Below, in pieces: positions 38,472-48,274 of a stretch of 64,000 bases of DNA; position 1 is the stretch's first letter; every line of letters starts with the position of its first letter. The translations under genes and the position numbers were made by a program. Origin of the DNA: Shewanella sediminis HAW-EB3 (GTDB taxonomy: Bacteria; Pseudomonadota; Gammaproteobacteria; Enterobacterales; Shewanellaceae); assembly GCF_000018025.1 (NCBI RefSeq), contig NC_009831.1, forward strand, positions 2,852,001 through 2,916,000, in the 5' to 3' direction. The notes below the pieces were generated by a model. That model had not been told where the DNA came from. It did not search any database and worked only from the letters and a program-made list of their open reading frames with translations.

Positions 38472-39923
38472 TTATATCTCCATATCTAAGTTATAGATGT
38501 CGGGTCTGACTTGAAGCTTACCTGCAGCATCGACCCAAGAGGTGTGATAAGTGATATACACCGGAATTGGGCTTGATAGTGAAAAATGCCGAGTACCACT
38601 TCCTCCTACAGCCTTTTGTAACTCTCTTGCTCTCTCATCTGTTTCCACTAAATAACTGGAAAGTGCGATAGGTTTTTCCAGTCGAATACAACCATGACTC
38701 AATGCCCTCACATTGCGTTTAAACAACTGTTTTGCAGGCGTGTCATGAAGATATATCGAGTGACGGTTAACAATAGTAAACCGCATCTTACCTAAGGCAT
38801 TATCTTCACCCGGTGCTTGCACCAACCTATATTGCCTCAGTAGAGTCGGGAGTTGCTTTGAGTCTACGTCACCTAGTTTAATAACGTGTTTTTTGTTCAA
38901 ACCTACACCATGCAGTTCAAACTGTTTGTGATTAAGATATCCAGGCTCTGCTGCGTTAAGAGGTAATAACTCACTTTTTATTATGCTAGCTGGTGGTCTC
39001 CATGATGGGTTAATCGTCAATTTAGTCAGATAAGTAGATAGTATTGGTGTTGGTGAACTCGGTTTACCAATAATGACTTTCATCTGTAACGTTACACTTC
39101 CCTGTTCGAAGATGCTCAATTGATAGCCGGGTATGTTTATCCAAACCAGCTTTTCAGCGTTTGGGGTGGATAGTGTTATCCAGCGCCAGAGATTACGTTG
39201 CATCTGTTCAACTCGTTGCAAAGGAGTGACATTTATTGCTTCCACAGTGTATTTATCGAGGTTGCCATTGACGTTTAAGCCATGGCGCAGTTGAAAAGAC
39301 TTAATTCCATCGATGACCATAGGATCATAAATGGCCTCTCGGTAACGGGTCAGTTCACTATGCTCCAGATCGCCAAGCTGTGTGAGCATCCACCTAAGCT
39401 GTTTAACCTCATTTGAACTTTGTCCCAACCTGAACTCGTATTGACTCATGGTGGGCCACTTTACATTGACCTTCTTCTTATATTCACCAATCATGTTTCT
39501 GAGTCGGTAAATCTCATCAAAAGAGGGCAAAATAGTACCGATGAATTCAGATAAACGGTCACGCTTGATCGCTTGTAGCAGTTTAGTTTGCTCCACAGAT
39601 AGCTCTTTATGACTCGACTCTGACATCCTTTCGATAACGGTCAGTAACGCTTTTGTGTAGCTAGTATCTGCTTGTTTACGGTGTTTAGTCGTTTTGATAG
39701 GTTGGGGGATATTGACTTCGACACCAAGATCATCGAGTAAACTTATAAGGGTCATTCCATTTAAACTGACGCCTCTTCGATCAAACCATAGAAGCTCATC
39801 GGCAGCCCGCTCATACATTTCTGCCATCATATGTTCGTCGCTCAAAGGCTTTGCCTCTGACAGATCACATACAAACATCATAACCACTGCAATAGATATG
39901 AATAACGATGAACCAAATCTCAT
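38472..39923 (-). CDS. L,D-transpeptidase, YcbB/LdtD-like
   Basis: This 483-residue exported enzyme forms 3-3 cross-links in peptidoglycan or attaches proteins to it. It has a signal peptide (about 1-24), a scaffold region, a peptidoglycan-binding repeat (about 165-230, YDPMVIDGIKSFQLRHGLNV) and a YkuD catalytic domain (about 258-425). The active site is H393 in YLHDTP and S409-H410-G411-C412 in SHGCIR, with Cys412 the nucleophile. It is somewhat shorter than E. coli LdtD. The HTH gene follows immediately, and the Tad locus lies beyond it. Confidence 0.92.
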   Translation of the reverse strand: MRFGSSLFISIAVVMMFVCDLSEAKPLSDEHMMAEMYERAADELLWFDRRGVSLNGMTLISLLDDLGVEVNIPQPIKTTKHRKQADTSYTKALLTVIERMSESSHKELSVEQTKLLQAIKRDRLSEFIGTILPSFDEIYRLRNMIGEYKKKVNVKWPTMSQYEFRLGQSSNEVKQLRWMLTQLGDLEHSELTRYREAIYDPMVIDGIKSFQLRHGLNVNGNLDKYTVEAINVTPLQRVEQMQRNLWRWITLSTPNAEKLVWINIPGYQLSIFEQGSVTLQMKVIIGKPSSPTPILSTYLTKLTINPSWRPPASIIKSELLPLNAAEPGYLNHKQFELHGVGLNKKHVIKLGDVDSKQLPTLLRQYRLVQAPGEDNALGKMRFTIVNRHSIYLHDTPAKQLFKRNVRALSHGCIRLEKPIALSSYLVETDERARELQKAVGGSGTRHFSLSSPIPVYITYHTSWVDAAGKLQVRPDIYNLDMEI

Positions 39924-40265
39924 ATACCTAGTGCCTTATCAGAAAAAATTCTTACTGTTCAACATAAAAAGATAGGTTTAATACTTCAAAATATAGATAT
40001 ATACCTGTAAACCAATCATAAAATATCGGGGGGTACCTTCTCTTGTGCATCTATTCCTAATCTTCTAACCTTAAAATTTATCGTCAAATCATCCCTATAA
40101 CGTTTAGTACAAAAATTTACTATGGACAAATTTTCATTTTGAATGATTTAAAAACTGATCTTACTTTTTTACTAACAAAGTCAAAGCCAACTATACTTTT
40201 ATAAAAGTGAAAGTGAAATTTAGCCATCACACGTGTTCGGGTATCGATGAGGATGAGTAGTTTCG
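39924..40265. other. Gene-free divergent region
   Basis: About 340 AT-rich bases between the L,D-transpeptidase (minus) and the small membrane protein (plus). It should contain both promoters. No repeat, hairpin with T-tract or clear operator was seen. Confidence 0.55.
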
Positions 40266-40526
40266 ATGAACTTAGGAAGAAGCTTGAAAGTACAGGTAAG
40301 CTTATCTGTCATTATTATATTTTTAATGGGGATCAACATCATCCCCGCATGGCAGGTTTACGAGTCCAGATTGTCAATAACGACAGACAGTCCGACTGGT
40401 TCGAGCTTCGCTGAGCGGTACCTCATTTTGGGAGACTGGCCAGCTTCTGATGTCTACAGTGCTCTTGAGGACAATAATAAATATCTACTAATTAAAGATA
40501 AAAAGAGTGCAAAAAATAACAATTAG
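40266..40526 (+). CDS. Small hypothetical membrane-anchored protein
   Basis: This is an 86-residue frame with a hydrophobic segment at about 11-30 (VSLSVIIIFLMGINIIPAW) and a polar tail rich in Lys at the end. No family was recognised. The only GAGG-like site lies 13 bases before the ATG, which is distant. It ends 50 bases before the sulfatase-like gene on the same strand, suggesting a two-gene unit. It may be a small partner or only a chance frame; I lean toward real because it is membrane-type and lies directly upstream. Confidence 0.45.
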   Translation: MNLGRSLKVQVSLSVIIIFLMGINIIPAWQVYESRLSITTDSPTGSSFAERYLILGDWPASDVYSALEDNNKYLLIKDKKSAKNNN

Positions 40527-40576
40527 AATCTAATAAAAAGCTTATAACTGCAAAATTGAATTTAAGGGATTTTATG

Positions 40577-42649
40577 ATGGATAGTACACCTGAAGGGTCA
40601 GGCGAGGTATCTATGCTGAGAACATTCTGGCGAACTAACGCCTTGATGTTACTTTCATTGGTCTTACTCAATAACTTCAGGCAACTTCTGCAATTCAACT
40701 CTTCATTTTCAATCTCTACAACTATGACTCATGTAAGTAAATCTGACCTCCTAAGTCATGGATTACTTATTGATTTATCGCAGTTTATTATTTTAGTAAT
40801 ACTCCTTCACTTTATCTGGTCTCTCATCATAACCATTTCTTGTAAACATTGGTTTAGATTAACTCAACATGAAGGGATCAGAACTCAAATCTGGCTCATT
40901 ATCACCTTGTCTCATATCACTTTTGTATTAGCCGCTAATGCTTACCTGTTTCCAACTTCTGTACTGGGTTTTCTAAGAGATACTCCTTTAGCTTCCCCCT
41001 TAGGTTTAACTGTCCTTGGCTGTTTACTCATGAGTCAATTTTTATGGGGGCTCTACAACTATATCGGCAGAGTCGCCACCATTAGCCTCGTTGTAACTAC
41101 TTTTACACTAGGCTTTATCTCGACAATTAATGTTGCTGAGCCATATGAACCTACAGATAAGACAAATCCAAATGTGTTTATTATTGGCATAGATGCTCTG
41201 AGACCGGATCACCTGGGTTATCGAAACCCGGATAATCACTTCACCCCTAATATTGACAAATTTCTTTCCCGTGCAAGTATTTTTGATGAAACATATACTC
41301 CTCAAGGTAGAACCTATGTTGCGTGGATGAGCTTACTTTCGGGGCAATACCCGATAAATCATGGTGCAAGGTTTAATTTAGCGCCACCCGAGCTGGTGCA
41401 AACAGAGTTCCCCTTAGTCAGAGAGTTGAAACAGCAAGGTTACATGACAACCTATGCAATGGATGAGAGACGTTTCAATCAAATAGATGAAAAGTATGGT
41501 TTCGAACAGGTTATAGGACCTAAAATTGGAGCCGCCGATGCCATAATTACTAATATTGCAGATATCCCTTTAATTAACCTCTTTATCAAGCTTCCCCTCT
41601 CAGAGGTATTGTTCCCGTACCTTTATATGAACCGTGCCTACGGAAAGGGCTATGATCCAATATTGTTTAACCAAACTGTGAGCGGTAGTTTATCAACCAG
41701 TCAGCCAAATTTTTTAGCAGTTCACTTTTGTCAACTGCACTGGCCATATACCTCAAAAGACTTTATCGATATGGATAGCGCCAAATGGAAAGGCAATTAT
41801 AACCATTTTATGTACCAAGCCTTACTATCTAAGGTAGATGAGCAATTTCATCATTTTATGGATGACCTCAAGAATCGTGGTTTCTTAGAAAATGCCATTG
41901 TTTATCTGATATCAGATCATGGTGAAGGGTTCATGTTAGGACAAGACACCCTACAAAAAACTGACAATAATATTGGTAAATTAAATGTCAATGCATGGGG
42001 TCATGGCACTAATATTCTCAGCCAGGAACAGTCAAACGTACTCATGGCATATAGAAAATTTCCCCCGGGGTCTCAATCTAAGCCTCAAATGGTATCTGGT
42101 ATTTTTTCACTAATCGACATCGCCCCGAGTTTGTTTAGCGAACTTAATTTAAGTTTAGAAGGTTCAGATAAAATCTTTGATGGCATTGTACTTCCAAAGG
42201 ACAGGGTATCAAAAATTACCGATATAACTGAAAGGGAGGTGTTCGTGGAATCATCTCGGCCTGTAAAATCGATCAACGCGAGTTTCATCGATGATAAAAA
42301 AGTCCTATCTGAAACCGCGTCAAAATATGAAGTCAGAGACAATGGGCGAATAGTCATGTTACCGCAATTTCACAATAAATTAATAGGTGAGAAGCAACGA
42401 TCTATCTATTATAAACACTGGCAACTTGCCATGTTACCGGATTTTGAAGAACTGATTCTGGTTGATACAAAAATGAAAACCTGGAGTTTAATAACTAACT
42501 ACCAGGGTACAGCTCCTTGGCAAAAAATGCTGACGAGTTTGTGTGAACACTACCGAGACGATCAGGGCTTTGACCCTAATGATAAATGCTCAAACAAAAT
42601 AGTAAACTCACAACCATTGCTACCTAGCAGTAACAAGTCCTTTGATTAA
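40577..42649 (+). CDS. Sulfatase-like membrane enzyme with Thr nucleophile
   Basis: This 690-residue inner-membrane protein has about five membrane segments in the first 190 residues and a periplasmic alkaline-phosphatase-superfamily domain after that. Metal-site motifs are GIDALRPDHLG (Asp about 206) and SDHGEGF. The nucleophile site reads GRTYVAWMSLLSG: lined up with the sulfatase C-x-P-S-R block, Thr (about 246) replaces Cys/Ser and the P-S-R is missing. This argues for a phosphoglycerol/phosphoethanolamine transferase-like or phosphodiesterase chemistry, not sulfate ester hydrolysis. The ATG at 40577 has AAGGG at about eight bases; an adjacent ATG at 40574 and a TTG at 40556 are alternatives. 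The substrate is unknown. Confidence 0.82.
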   Translation: MDSTPEGSGEVSMLRTFWRTNALMLLSLVLLNNFRQLLQFNSSFSISTTMTHVSKSDLLSHGLLIDLSQFIILVILLHFIWSLIITISCKHWFRLTQHEGIRTQIWLIITLSHITFVLAANAYLFPTSVLGFLRDTPLASPLGLTVLGCLLMSQFLWGLYNYIGRVATISLVVTTFTLGFISTINVAEPYEPTDKTNPNVFIIGIDALRPDHLGYRNPDNHFTPNIDKFLSRASIFDETYTPQGRTYVAWMSLLSGQYPINHGARFNLAPPELVQTEFPLVRELKQQGYMTTYAMDERRFNQIDEKYGFEQVIGPKIGAADAIITNIADIPLINLFIKLPLSEVLFPYLYMNRAYGKGYDPILFNQTVSGSLSTSQPNFLAVHFCQLHWPYTSKDFIDMDSAKWKGNYNHFMYQALLSKVDEQFHHFMDDLKNRGFLENAIVYLISDHGEGFMLGQDTLQKTDNNIGKLNVNAWGHGTNILSQEQSNVLMAYRKFPPGSQSKPQMVSGIFSLIDIAPSLFSELNLSLEGSDKIFDGIVLPKDRVSKITDITEREVFVESSRPVKSINASFIDDKKVLSETASKYEVRDNGRIVMLPQFHNKLIGEKQRSIYYKHWQLAMLPDFEELILVDTKMKTWSLITNYQGTAPWQKMLTSLCEHYRDDQGFDPNDKCSNKIVNSQPLLPSSNKSFD

Positions 42650-42860
42650 AACTTAACAATTATCTATCGACTTTCATTTGATAATTTCAAAAGGAAAACA
42701 GTTTAAATCGAAATAAAAATAAATATATGCCATTTATCGACTATCCTTTTTACAGTCTACGAAACCTAAAATTGCCAATATCATACAATATGCTCTAAAT
42801 AAAATGATGTTAGCAGACCACATTAAAGGATTTTTGTGAGTATATTCAAAGGACTTACCT

Positions 42861-44102
42861 ATGTCACTTTACAATTTATTTAGAAGTTCACTCTTCCAAA
42901 TTGGATTCCCGTTAGCCCTAGCTATTCAACTGTGTCTATCACAGGAACAGATATTTACTCTGCTGGCCTCTTATCATGAGTTGGTTAATGTCGTTCCCTA
43001 TATACTATTTGCACTGGTTATTCTCTTGAGTCAGCCATTCAACCAGGGCAGTACAGGTTTAGTTTCACTATTAATGATACTCAGTTACTATGTAATCCAA
43101 AATTCGTTGATCGTGCCGCTGGAAGATATGAACAGAGTCATATTTGTATTATTAGCGACTCTATTACCGATAAACTTACTTTTAATCCATGCTTTACCGG
43201 ATAAGCGAATACTCTCCAGGTTTGGGATCACTTTTTCACTTTTTATCCTGTTACAGCTAGTCTGGTTATCTATTCTAATGCAAAATCTATCGGCAACTGA
43301 TGTTAACTGGTTGTGGCAATCATTTCTAAAACCATTACCAACATTATCACCTTCCCCCTTAATTATCATATTATTATCTTTCTTTATAACGATTTTCAGC
43401 GCCCTGATACTCTTATTCAGAGGTCACAACTCAGATCAAGCTGTCTATATCACTCTGCTATTTACAAGCGTTATGTTTTTATCATTTAATCAAGCCCTGA
43501 TGCCTGCCTTGACCGCCTCAATGGCTGCAATACTATTACTAATATCGATTATTAATTCGAGCCACGAACTTGCTTTTATTGATCAATTAACAGAGGTACC
43601 GGGGCGACGCTCCCTCGAAATTGAGATAAAGCATCTATCCGGCTTATACACTATAGCCATGATAGATATCGATCACTTCAAACATTTCAATGACACATTT
43701 GGCCACAGAACAGGAGATGAAGTACTGCGTTTGGTCGCACAATTAATGAATCAAAATAAGGGAAGGGGTAGGATTTTTCGCTACGGCGGTGAGGAGTTCA
43801 CCATTATATTCAAGGGCAAAAATGCTAATCAATGTATGCCATACCTCAATAGCCTAAGAACCAGAGTCGCAGAATATGACCTTAAGATCCGCGACCACAC
43901 CTCTCGTCCGGTAATGGGCGTAGGTCTCAAAGCTGAAATGGAAAAAGCCAATAATGAATCTGTAAATATCACCATCAGCATAGGTGTAGCGGATAGCGTC
44001 TCGGAAACCATACCGGAAAATGTTATGAAAGCGGCTGACAAAGCATTATATCGAGCTAAGAACGGTGGTCGAAACAGAGTAACAAACTTGAGATTTGCTT
44101 AG
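42861..44102 (+). CDS. Membrane-bound diguanylate cyclase
   Basis: This 413-residue protein has about seven N-terminal membrane segments (10-225) and a GGDEF domain (about 238-410). The active site is GGEEF at 309-313, an accepted variant that keeps activity, with the metal ligand Asp in MIDIDHFKHFND. No RxxD inhibitory site stands before the motif. It should make c-di-GMP in response to a membrane-sensed cue. AAAGGA precedes the ATG. It lies between the sulfatase-like gene and the polysaccharide cluster. Confidence 0.92.
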   Translation: MSLYNLFRSSLFQIGFPLALAIQLCLSQEQIFTLLASYHELVNVVPYILFALVILLSQPFNQGSTGLVSLLMILSYYVIQNSLIVPLEDMNRVIFVLLATLLPINLLLIHALPDKRILSRFGITFSLFILLQLVWLSILMQNLSATDVNWLWQSFLKPLPTLSPSPLIIILLSFFITIFSALILLFRGHNSDQAVYITLLFTSVMFLSFNQALMPALTASMAAILLLISIINSSHELAFIDQLTEVPGRRSLEIEIKHLSGLYTIAMIDIDHFKHFNDTFGHRTGDEVLRLVAQLMNQNKGRGRIFRYGGEEFTIIFKGKNANQCMPYLNSLRTRVAEYDLKIRDHTSRPVMGVGLKAEMEKANNESVNITISIGVADSVSETIPENVMKAADKALYRAKNGGRNRVTNLRFA

Positions 44103-44177
44103 AGCAAGCTATAGACAAAATTGATGGGAAAACGTGTCGGTCGTTAGATTAACAGCATCTACTCTGTCTTAATATGT

Positions 44178-44549
44178 TTACCTGAAAACCCATATCTTAT
44201 TTAGCAAATAACTAGCTAGTGGAATAAGGGTGCATGTAAGTAAAACACTCTTCAGGTTAGAGATATGAAGTGATTCAGCAAGAACGCTGATCCCCAGCAA
44301 AACTGCCAAATTTAGTATCGCAGCTAAAGTGAAACGAATGAACCGATTCAAACTATATTCTACCTTAAAGCTCCATCCAGAATGTAAAACATAGGAGATA
44401 ACGAGACAAATACTAAAGGCTATAATAGTGCTAAATCCTAGGTTAAAACCGATGACATCAATCAAAAACATTGCTATCCCAAAATAGATGACAGTAGTTA
44501 GTACTCCCGCCCAAAAAAACCTGCTCCCCTCTAGTAATATCTTCCTCAT
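44178..44549 (-). CDS. GtrA-family small flippase
   Basis: This 123-residue protein has four membrane segments, typical of GtrA (FWAGVLTTVIYFGIAMFL, YVLHSGWSF, SYLLNKIWVFR). The family is thought to flip undecaprenyl-phosphate-linked sugars to the periplasm. It is the last gene of the glycan cluster, 151 bases after the GtrB-like gene. Confidence 0.88.
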   Translation of the reverse strand: MRKILLEGSRFFWAGVLTTVIYFGIAMFLIDVIGFNLGFSTIIAFSICLVISYVLHSGWSFKVEYSLNRFIRFTLAAILNLAVLLGISVLAESLHISNLKSVLLTCTLIPLASYLLNKIWVFR

Positions 44550-44700
44550 TAAAATTCACCACTTTTCTTATGCATCGCTAACCATATCTAATAAATTGTT
44601 ATATGTTACGACGACCATAGATACTGCTTTTCTTAACAGAAAAACGAATTCAAATACTTTTACACCATAGCTAAAACTATTTTCCCAACAACAGGTAAAG

Positions 44701-45642
44701 CTATTTATCTCCCTTATAGTTCCTTACTTTTCTTATCCAATACAATGGCCGATCCTGCCCCTGCTCATAAATACGTCCAATATAAGCCCCTAACAAGGCA
44801 ATAAAAAATAGTAGAACTCCAGCAAAAAAAACCTGAAGGAAAACAATTGATGTCCAACCTTGAATAGCAGTTCCGAACACAAACTTTGCTAAGACAGCCG
44901 CGAATAAATATAGAAGACTAAGTGACCACATTAAACTTGAAACCACAAACATCAGGTGTATAGGAAAATGCGAAAAATTTAGTGTCGCATCAACAGCCAA
45001 CCTTATCATTTTAGCTAAGGTGTATTTAGTCTCACCAGCCAACCTTTCATGGCGCTCGTACTTTATACTAGTTTGTGCAAACCCTACCAGAACAAATAGC
45101 CCACGGAGAAATTTGTGTTTCTCTCTAAACTGGGAAATAATGATCCTCACTGGCTTTGTAAATGCACGAAAATCGCCACTATTGTCTATCAAATCGAGCT
45201 TTGATACCAGTTTTATAAACTTATAAAAAAATTTCGCGGTTAATATTTTGAATACTGTTTCCCCGTTTCGGACACTCCTTTGAGCATGGACTATTTCATA
45301 TCCTTGCTCTATTTTCTCTAAAAATTTTGCTAGCATCTCAGGAGGGTCTTGAAGGTCGATATCCAACGTTATATTAATATCACCATCTGCTGCTTCAATC
45401 CCTGCAAAAAGTGCCGTTTGATGTCCCATATTTTGTGCAAGATGAATAACCACTAATCTAGGTTCTATGTCTGCCAACTTATCCAGAATCGTTTCACTCT
45501 CGTCATGACTTCCATCGTTAACGATAACAAACTCAAACTCAAAATCATCAAACTCTCTGGCCACTGACTTAACCCTTTTGTAAAACTCGGAAATATTTTC
45601 TTCTTCGTTATAACATGGGGCTATAAAGCTTATTTTTTGCAT
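44701..45642 (-). CDS. GtrB-like family 2 glycosyltransferase
   Basis: This 313-residue enzyme should load a sugar onto undecaprenyl phosphate. The GT2 domain at the N-terminus has IAPCYNEEENI, the VNDGSHDES block and the DIDLQDPPEM metal site (DXD equivalent), followed by two C-terminal membrane helices (about 230-290), the layout of GtrB/DPM1-type enzymes. TAGGAGA precedes the ATG. It pairs with GtrA. Confidence 0.92.
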   Translation of the reverse strand: MQKISFIAPCYNEEENISEFYKRVKSVAREFDDFEFEFVIVNDGSHDESETILDKLADIEPRLVVIHLAQNMGHQTALFAGIEAADGDINITLDIDLQDPPEMLAKFLEKIEQGYEIVHAQRSVRNGETVFKILTAKFFYKFIKLVSKLDLIDNSGDFRAFTKPVRIIISQFREKHKFLRGLFVLVGFAQTSIKYERHERLAGETKYTLAKMIRLAVDATLNFSHFPIHLMFVVSSLMWSLSLLYLFAAVLAKFVFGTAIQGWTSIVFLQVFFAGVLLFFIALLGAYIGRIYEQGQDRPLYWIRKVRNYKGDK

Positions 45643-45685
45643 TTAGTCTCCTATTAAATCGTCCCAATACCTAAGGAACTTATAA

Positions 45686-46417
45686 CTACTGCTTAACCGT
45701 TCCAACGCAGATAATTGATAGCCCAAATGGCATTTTTTTATTTTCTAATACATTAAGCTCCGACCTAAATATTCTATATAAAACAGAATTCAAGCACCTG
45801 TGAGGTTTTTTACTTCCAAGTGAGTCATCAGCCTTACTAAAAAAATCCATCAATCTTGAAATAATGGCTAGAGGGAATAGATATGTATTAAAATATGAAA
45901 TATATTCAACCTCAAACCCTCCCTGTTGCATTAATAAAGATAATCCATCTTCATCATAACGTCTAAAGTGATGCATTTTTGAATCATGCTTGCCAAACAG
46001 GAACTTAAAAGCCGGAACTGTCAAGACTAGTTTACCTTCAACAGATAAATATTCCTTCAATATCGCTATTGAATTCCTATCATTTTCGATATGCTCTAAC
46101 ACATCAAACATACAGATTAAATTAAATCGACTATTTTGAACTGGAATATTGTTTGGCAACCAACCGTTTTCAACACATATACCACTAATCGAACTAGCAT
46201 ATTTTCTTGAAAAATCATTTAACTCAAACGCTCTTAGGTTTCCATACTTACTGAGCATTTTTAAATTCCCACCGGTTCCACAACCTACTTCGAGAATGTC
46301 TATATTTTTTGGCAGATTAAGCTTGGATAAGTATAGTTCTATTATGTCCCTGCGACCTTTAAACCACCAATGCTCATCCTGCAGTTTTGCCATTTCATAG
46401 TATGCACGTTCCTCCAT
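45686..46417 (-). CDS. Class I SAM-dependent methyltransferase in glycan cluster
   Basis: This 243-residue methyltransferase has the N-terminal block HWWFKGRRDI seen in methyltransferases of polysaccharide clusters, then motif I DILEVGCGTGGNL, and ICMFDVLEHIENDRNSI as motif II-IV. AAGGAG precedes the ATG. It may methylate the sugar or lipid-linked glycan made by neighbouring enzymes; the substrate cannot be read from sequence. Confidence 0.85.
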   Translation of the reverse strand: MEERAYYEMAKLQDEHWWFKGRRDIIELYLSKLNLPKNIDILEVGCGTGGNLKMLSKYGNLRAFELNDFSRKYASSISGICVENGWLPNNIPVQNSRFNLICMFDVLEHIENDRNSIAILKEYLSVEGKLVLTVPAFKFLFGKHDSKMHHFRRYDEDGLSLLMQQGGFEVEYISYFNTYLFPLAIISRLMDFFSKADDSLGSKKPHRCLNSVLYRIFRSELNVLENKKMPFGLSIICVGTVKQ

Positions 46418-46487
46418 TACTACTCCTTTTTAAACAGATGTTTTTAACCAAAAGAAACAGAAAAAACAGAAATGAACACAATTTAAA

Positions 46488-48095
46488 CTAAATATGATAT
46501 TCATTAATAACATACACATCATAGGTTTTATTTTCAAAAAACTTCAACTTCAACGTTGATAGTTTGTAATTTCTAAACAAAGTCTCCAATTCATCATTCC
46601 TTACAATAAAGTCAGAATACCTAAACCCTGCTGGAAAATAACTTGGCGATATGCTTGTGTCAACAATTATTGCCACTGGTTTATTTAGCGACAACTCCAT
46701 CGTCAATCTATTTATAACGTCAGTTTTCACCGCTAGGATTTGCATTCTCTTTTTTTCTTGCAACATATACGAGTGGCTTTCATAAAACTCAATTGCAGGT
46801 AAAGGCCACAGGGCAGGAAAAGCCGATACCCAATGGCTTTTGGTGTAGGTGGTAATAAAACTCGAGGGCCATACGTTAGTTGAAAATACATAGATGGGCT
46901 GCCCAGCAAAGTTTTCATTGATCACATCAACCGCATCGGACAAGTAGCTGTAACCCAGAATATTAAAGCTAGGGAGTTCTGATTTTGTGATCACATATTG
47001 AGCAACATCCGCTTTTCTGTAAATCAGACCTCCAGTAACAAAAACGATCCAAACCGCCATAAGTGAGCCCGTAACCGAGGAAAACGACTTAAGCTGAGGA
47101 CGCTCGATTAAAAACAAACTAATAACTAGAACAAAATTTATGAAGAGTAAAACTTTAAAGGGGATTAATTGATAGCTATAGTGCGATTGCACTAAAAAGG
47201 AGATAAGTGCTGAAAATGTTAACACGCTTACATACTGTGTGAGCCTACGGTGTATTTCAATGTTGATATGATAAGTAGCAAATACAAGCCCCAATAACAA
47301 TATTAAAAAATAAGGAAGGTTAAAATCTTTTAATGGATGACCATAAGTCCAATAGGTTGCGATTCCGAGTGGAATAATCTTAGTCAAATAGCTAGGAAAA
47401 AACAGCAACACAGAGCAACAAAATGCGCCTATGACTGCAAACATACTTGCCATCTGAACCGGTACAGTAGCAAAGCGGCGGTTGCATTGCATGAAAAGCC
47501 ATAATTCCCCCACGACAGGAAAAATAATGAAATAAGGTTTAAAGCAAACACCTATACCACCAATGAAACCAATTATAACCGCCTCATAGAATTTACCACC
47601 GGTCAATTGCCCCCCTCCATGAGATTCATGGAACCGACTAATTAAGTAAGGTAACAGGAATACAATCGCCAAATAGTCTCGTTGTCCAAAATCATATTCA
47701 GGCATAACAAATATAATTATTATACTTGCGGAAATAAATACATAGGAGAATATGGTTTGAGGTAAAATTTTTCGCATAATACGAAGATATAAGAATGTTG
47801 CTGCTGCAGAAATAGCCACAAGGTACACTTTTGTAGTTAAGGCGGCTGATAGACCCAATCCCTTTGACAACAAAACCGCAGGTGCCATGACTAAAAATAC
47901 CATCGGCGGGTTGACTTCAATGATGTCTATATAGAGCCTTTTGCCCTGTAGCCACTCTTGAGTTGCATGAAACAGCCATCCAATATCACCATTCAATGGC
48001 AGTAATATGGTGATCATAAGAAATTGAACTATACAGACCAAGGGCAGAACATACTTCAATAGCAACAAAGCAAAGCGGTAAAGGTGTTGTAACAT
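46488..48095 (-). CDS. Polytopic GT-C-like glycosyltransferase
   Basis: This 535-residue membrane protein has about ten to twelve membrane segments and a C-terminal periplasmic part (about 395-535). An early luminal loop has DIGWLFHATQEW and VNPPMVFLV, resembling the acidic loop of GT39/ArnT (PMT-like) GT-C enzymes. This is an inference; no close family was identified. In a GtrA/GtrB system it would be the third, specificity-giving transferase that moves the sugar from the lipid to the target. The ATG at 48095 has AAAGGA at nine bases; a TTG at 48101 is too near that site. First gene of the cluster. Confidence 0.7.
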   Translation of the reverse strand: MLQHLYRFALLLLKYVLPLVCIVQFLMITILLPLNGDIGWLFHATQEWLQGKRLYIDIIEVNPPMVFLVMAPAVLLSKGLGLSAALTTKVYLVAISAAATFLYLRIMRKILPQTIFSYVFISASIIIIFVMPEYDFGQRDYLAIVFLLPYLISRFHESHGGGQLTGGKFYEAVIIGFIGGIGVCFKPYFIIFPVVGELWLFMQCNRRFATVPVQMASMFAVIGAFCCSVLLFFPSYLTKIIPLGIATYWTYGHPLKDFNLPYFLILLLGLVFATYHINIEIHRRLTQYVSVLTFSALISFLVQSHYSYQLIPFKVLLFINFVLVISLFLIERPQLKSFSSVTGSLMAVWIVFVTGGLIYRKADVAQYVITKSELPSFNILGYSYLSDAVDVINENFAGQPIYVFSTNVWPSSFITTYTKSHWVSAFPALWPLPAIEFYESHSYMLQEKKRMQILAVKTDVINRLTMELSLNKPVAIIVDTSISPSYFPAGFRYSDFIVRNDELETLFRNYKLSTLKLKFFENKTYDVYVINEYHI

Positions 48096-48251
48096 TAACA
48101 ATTTTCCTTTCGAACATCATATCCATAGGCACTCATTTCAGCATAGTCATGGAATTGTTTTTTAGCCAATTTACAATGAATTATCTACAATTTATGGCCC
48201 CCTCACTTGGGCATCATATCTCGCAAGCTTAGTTTTGGGCTAACCAATTGC

Positions 48252-48274
48252 TACATAGGTACATAGGTACATAG
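48252..48274. repeat. Tandem 8-base repeat
   Basis: TACATAGG is repeated nearly three times without interruption (two perfect units plus seven bases of a third). It lies directly next to a second, unrelated tandem repeat. Confidence 0.9.
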
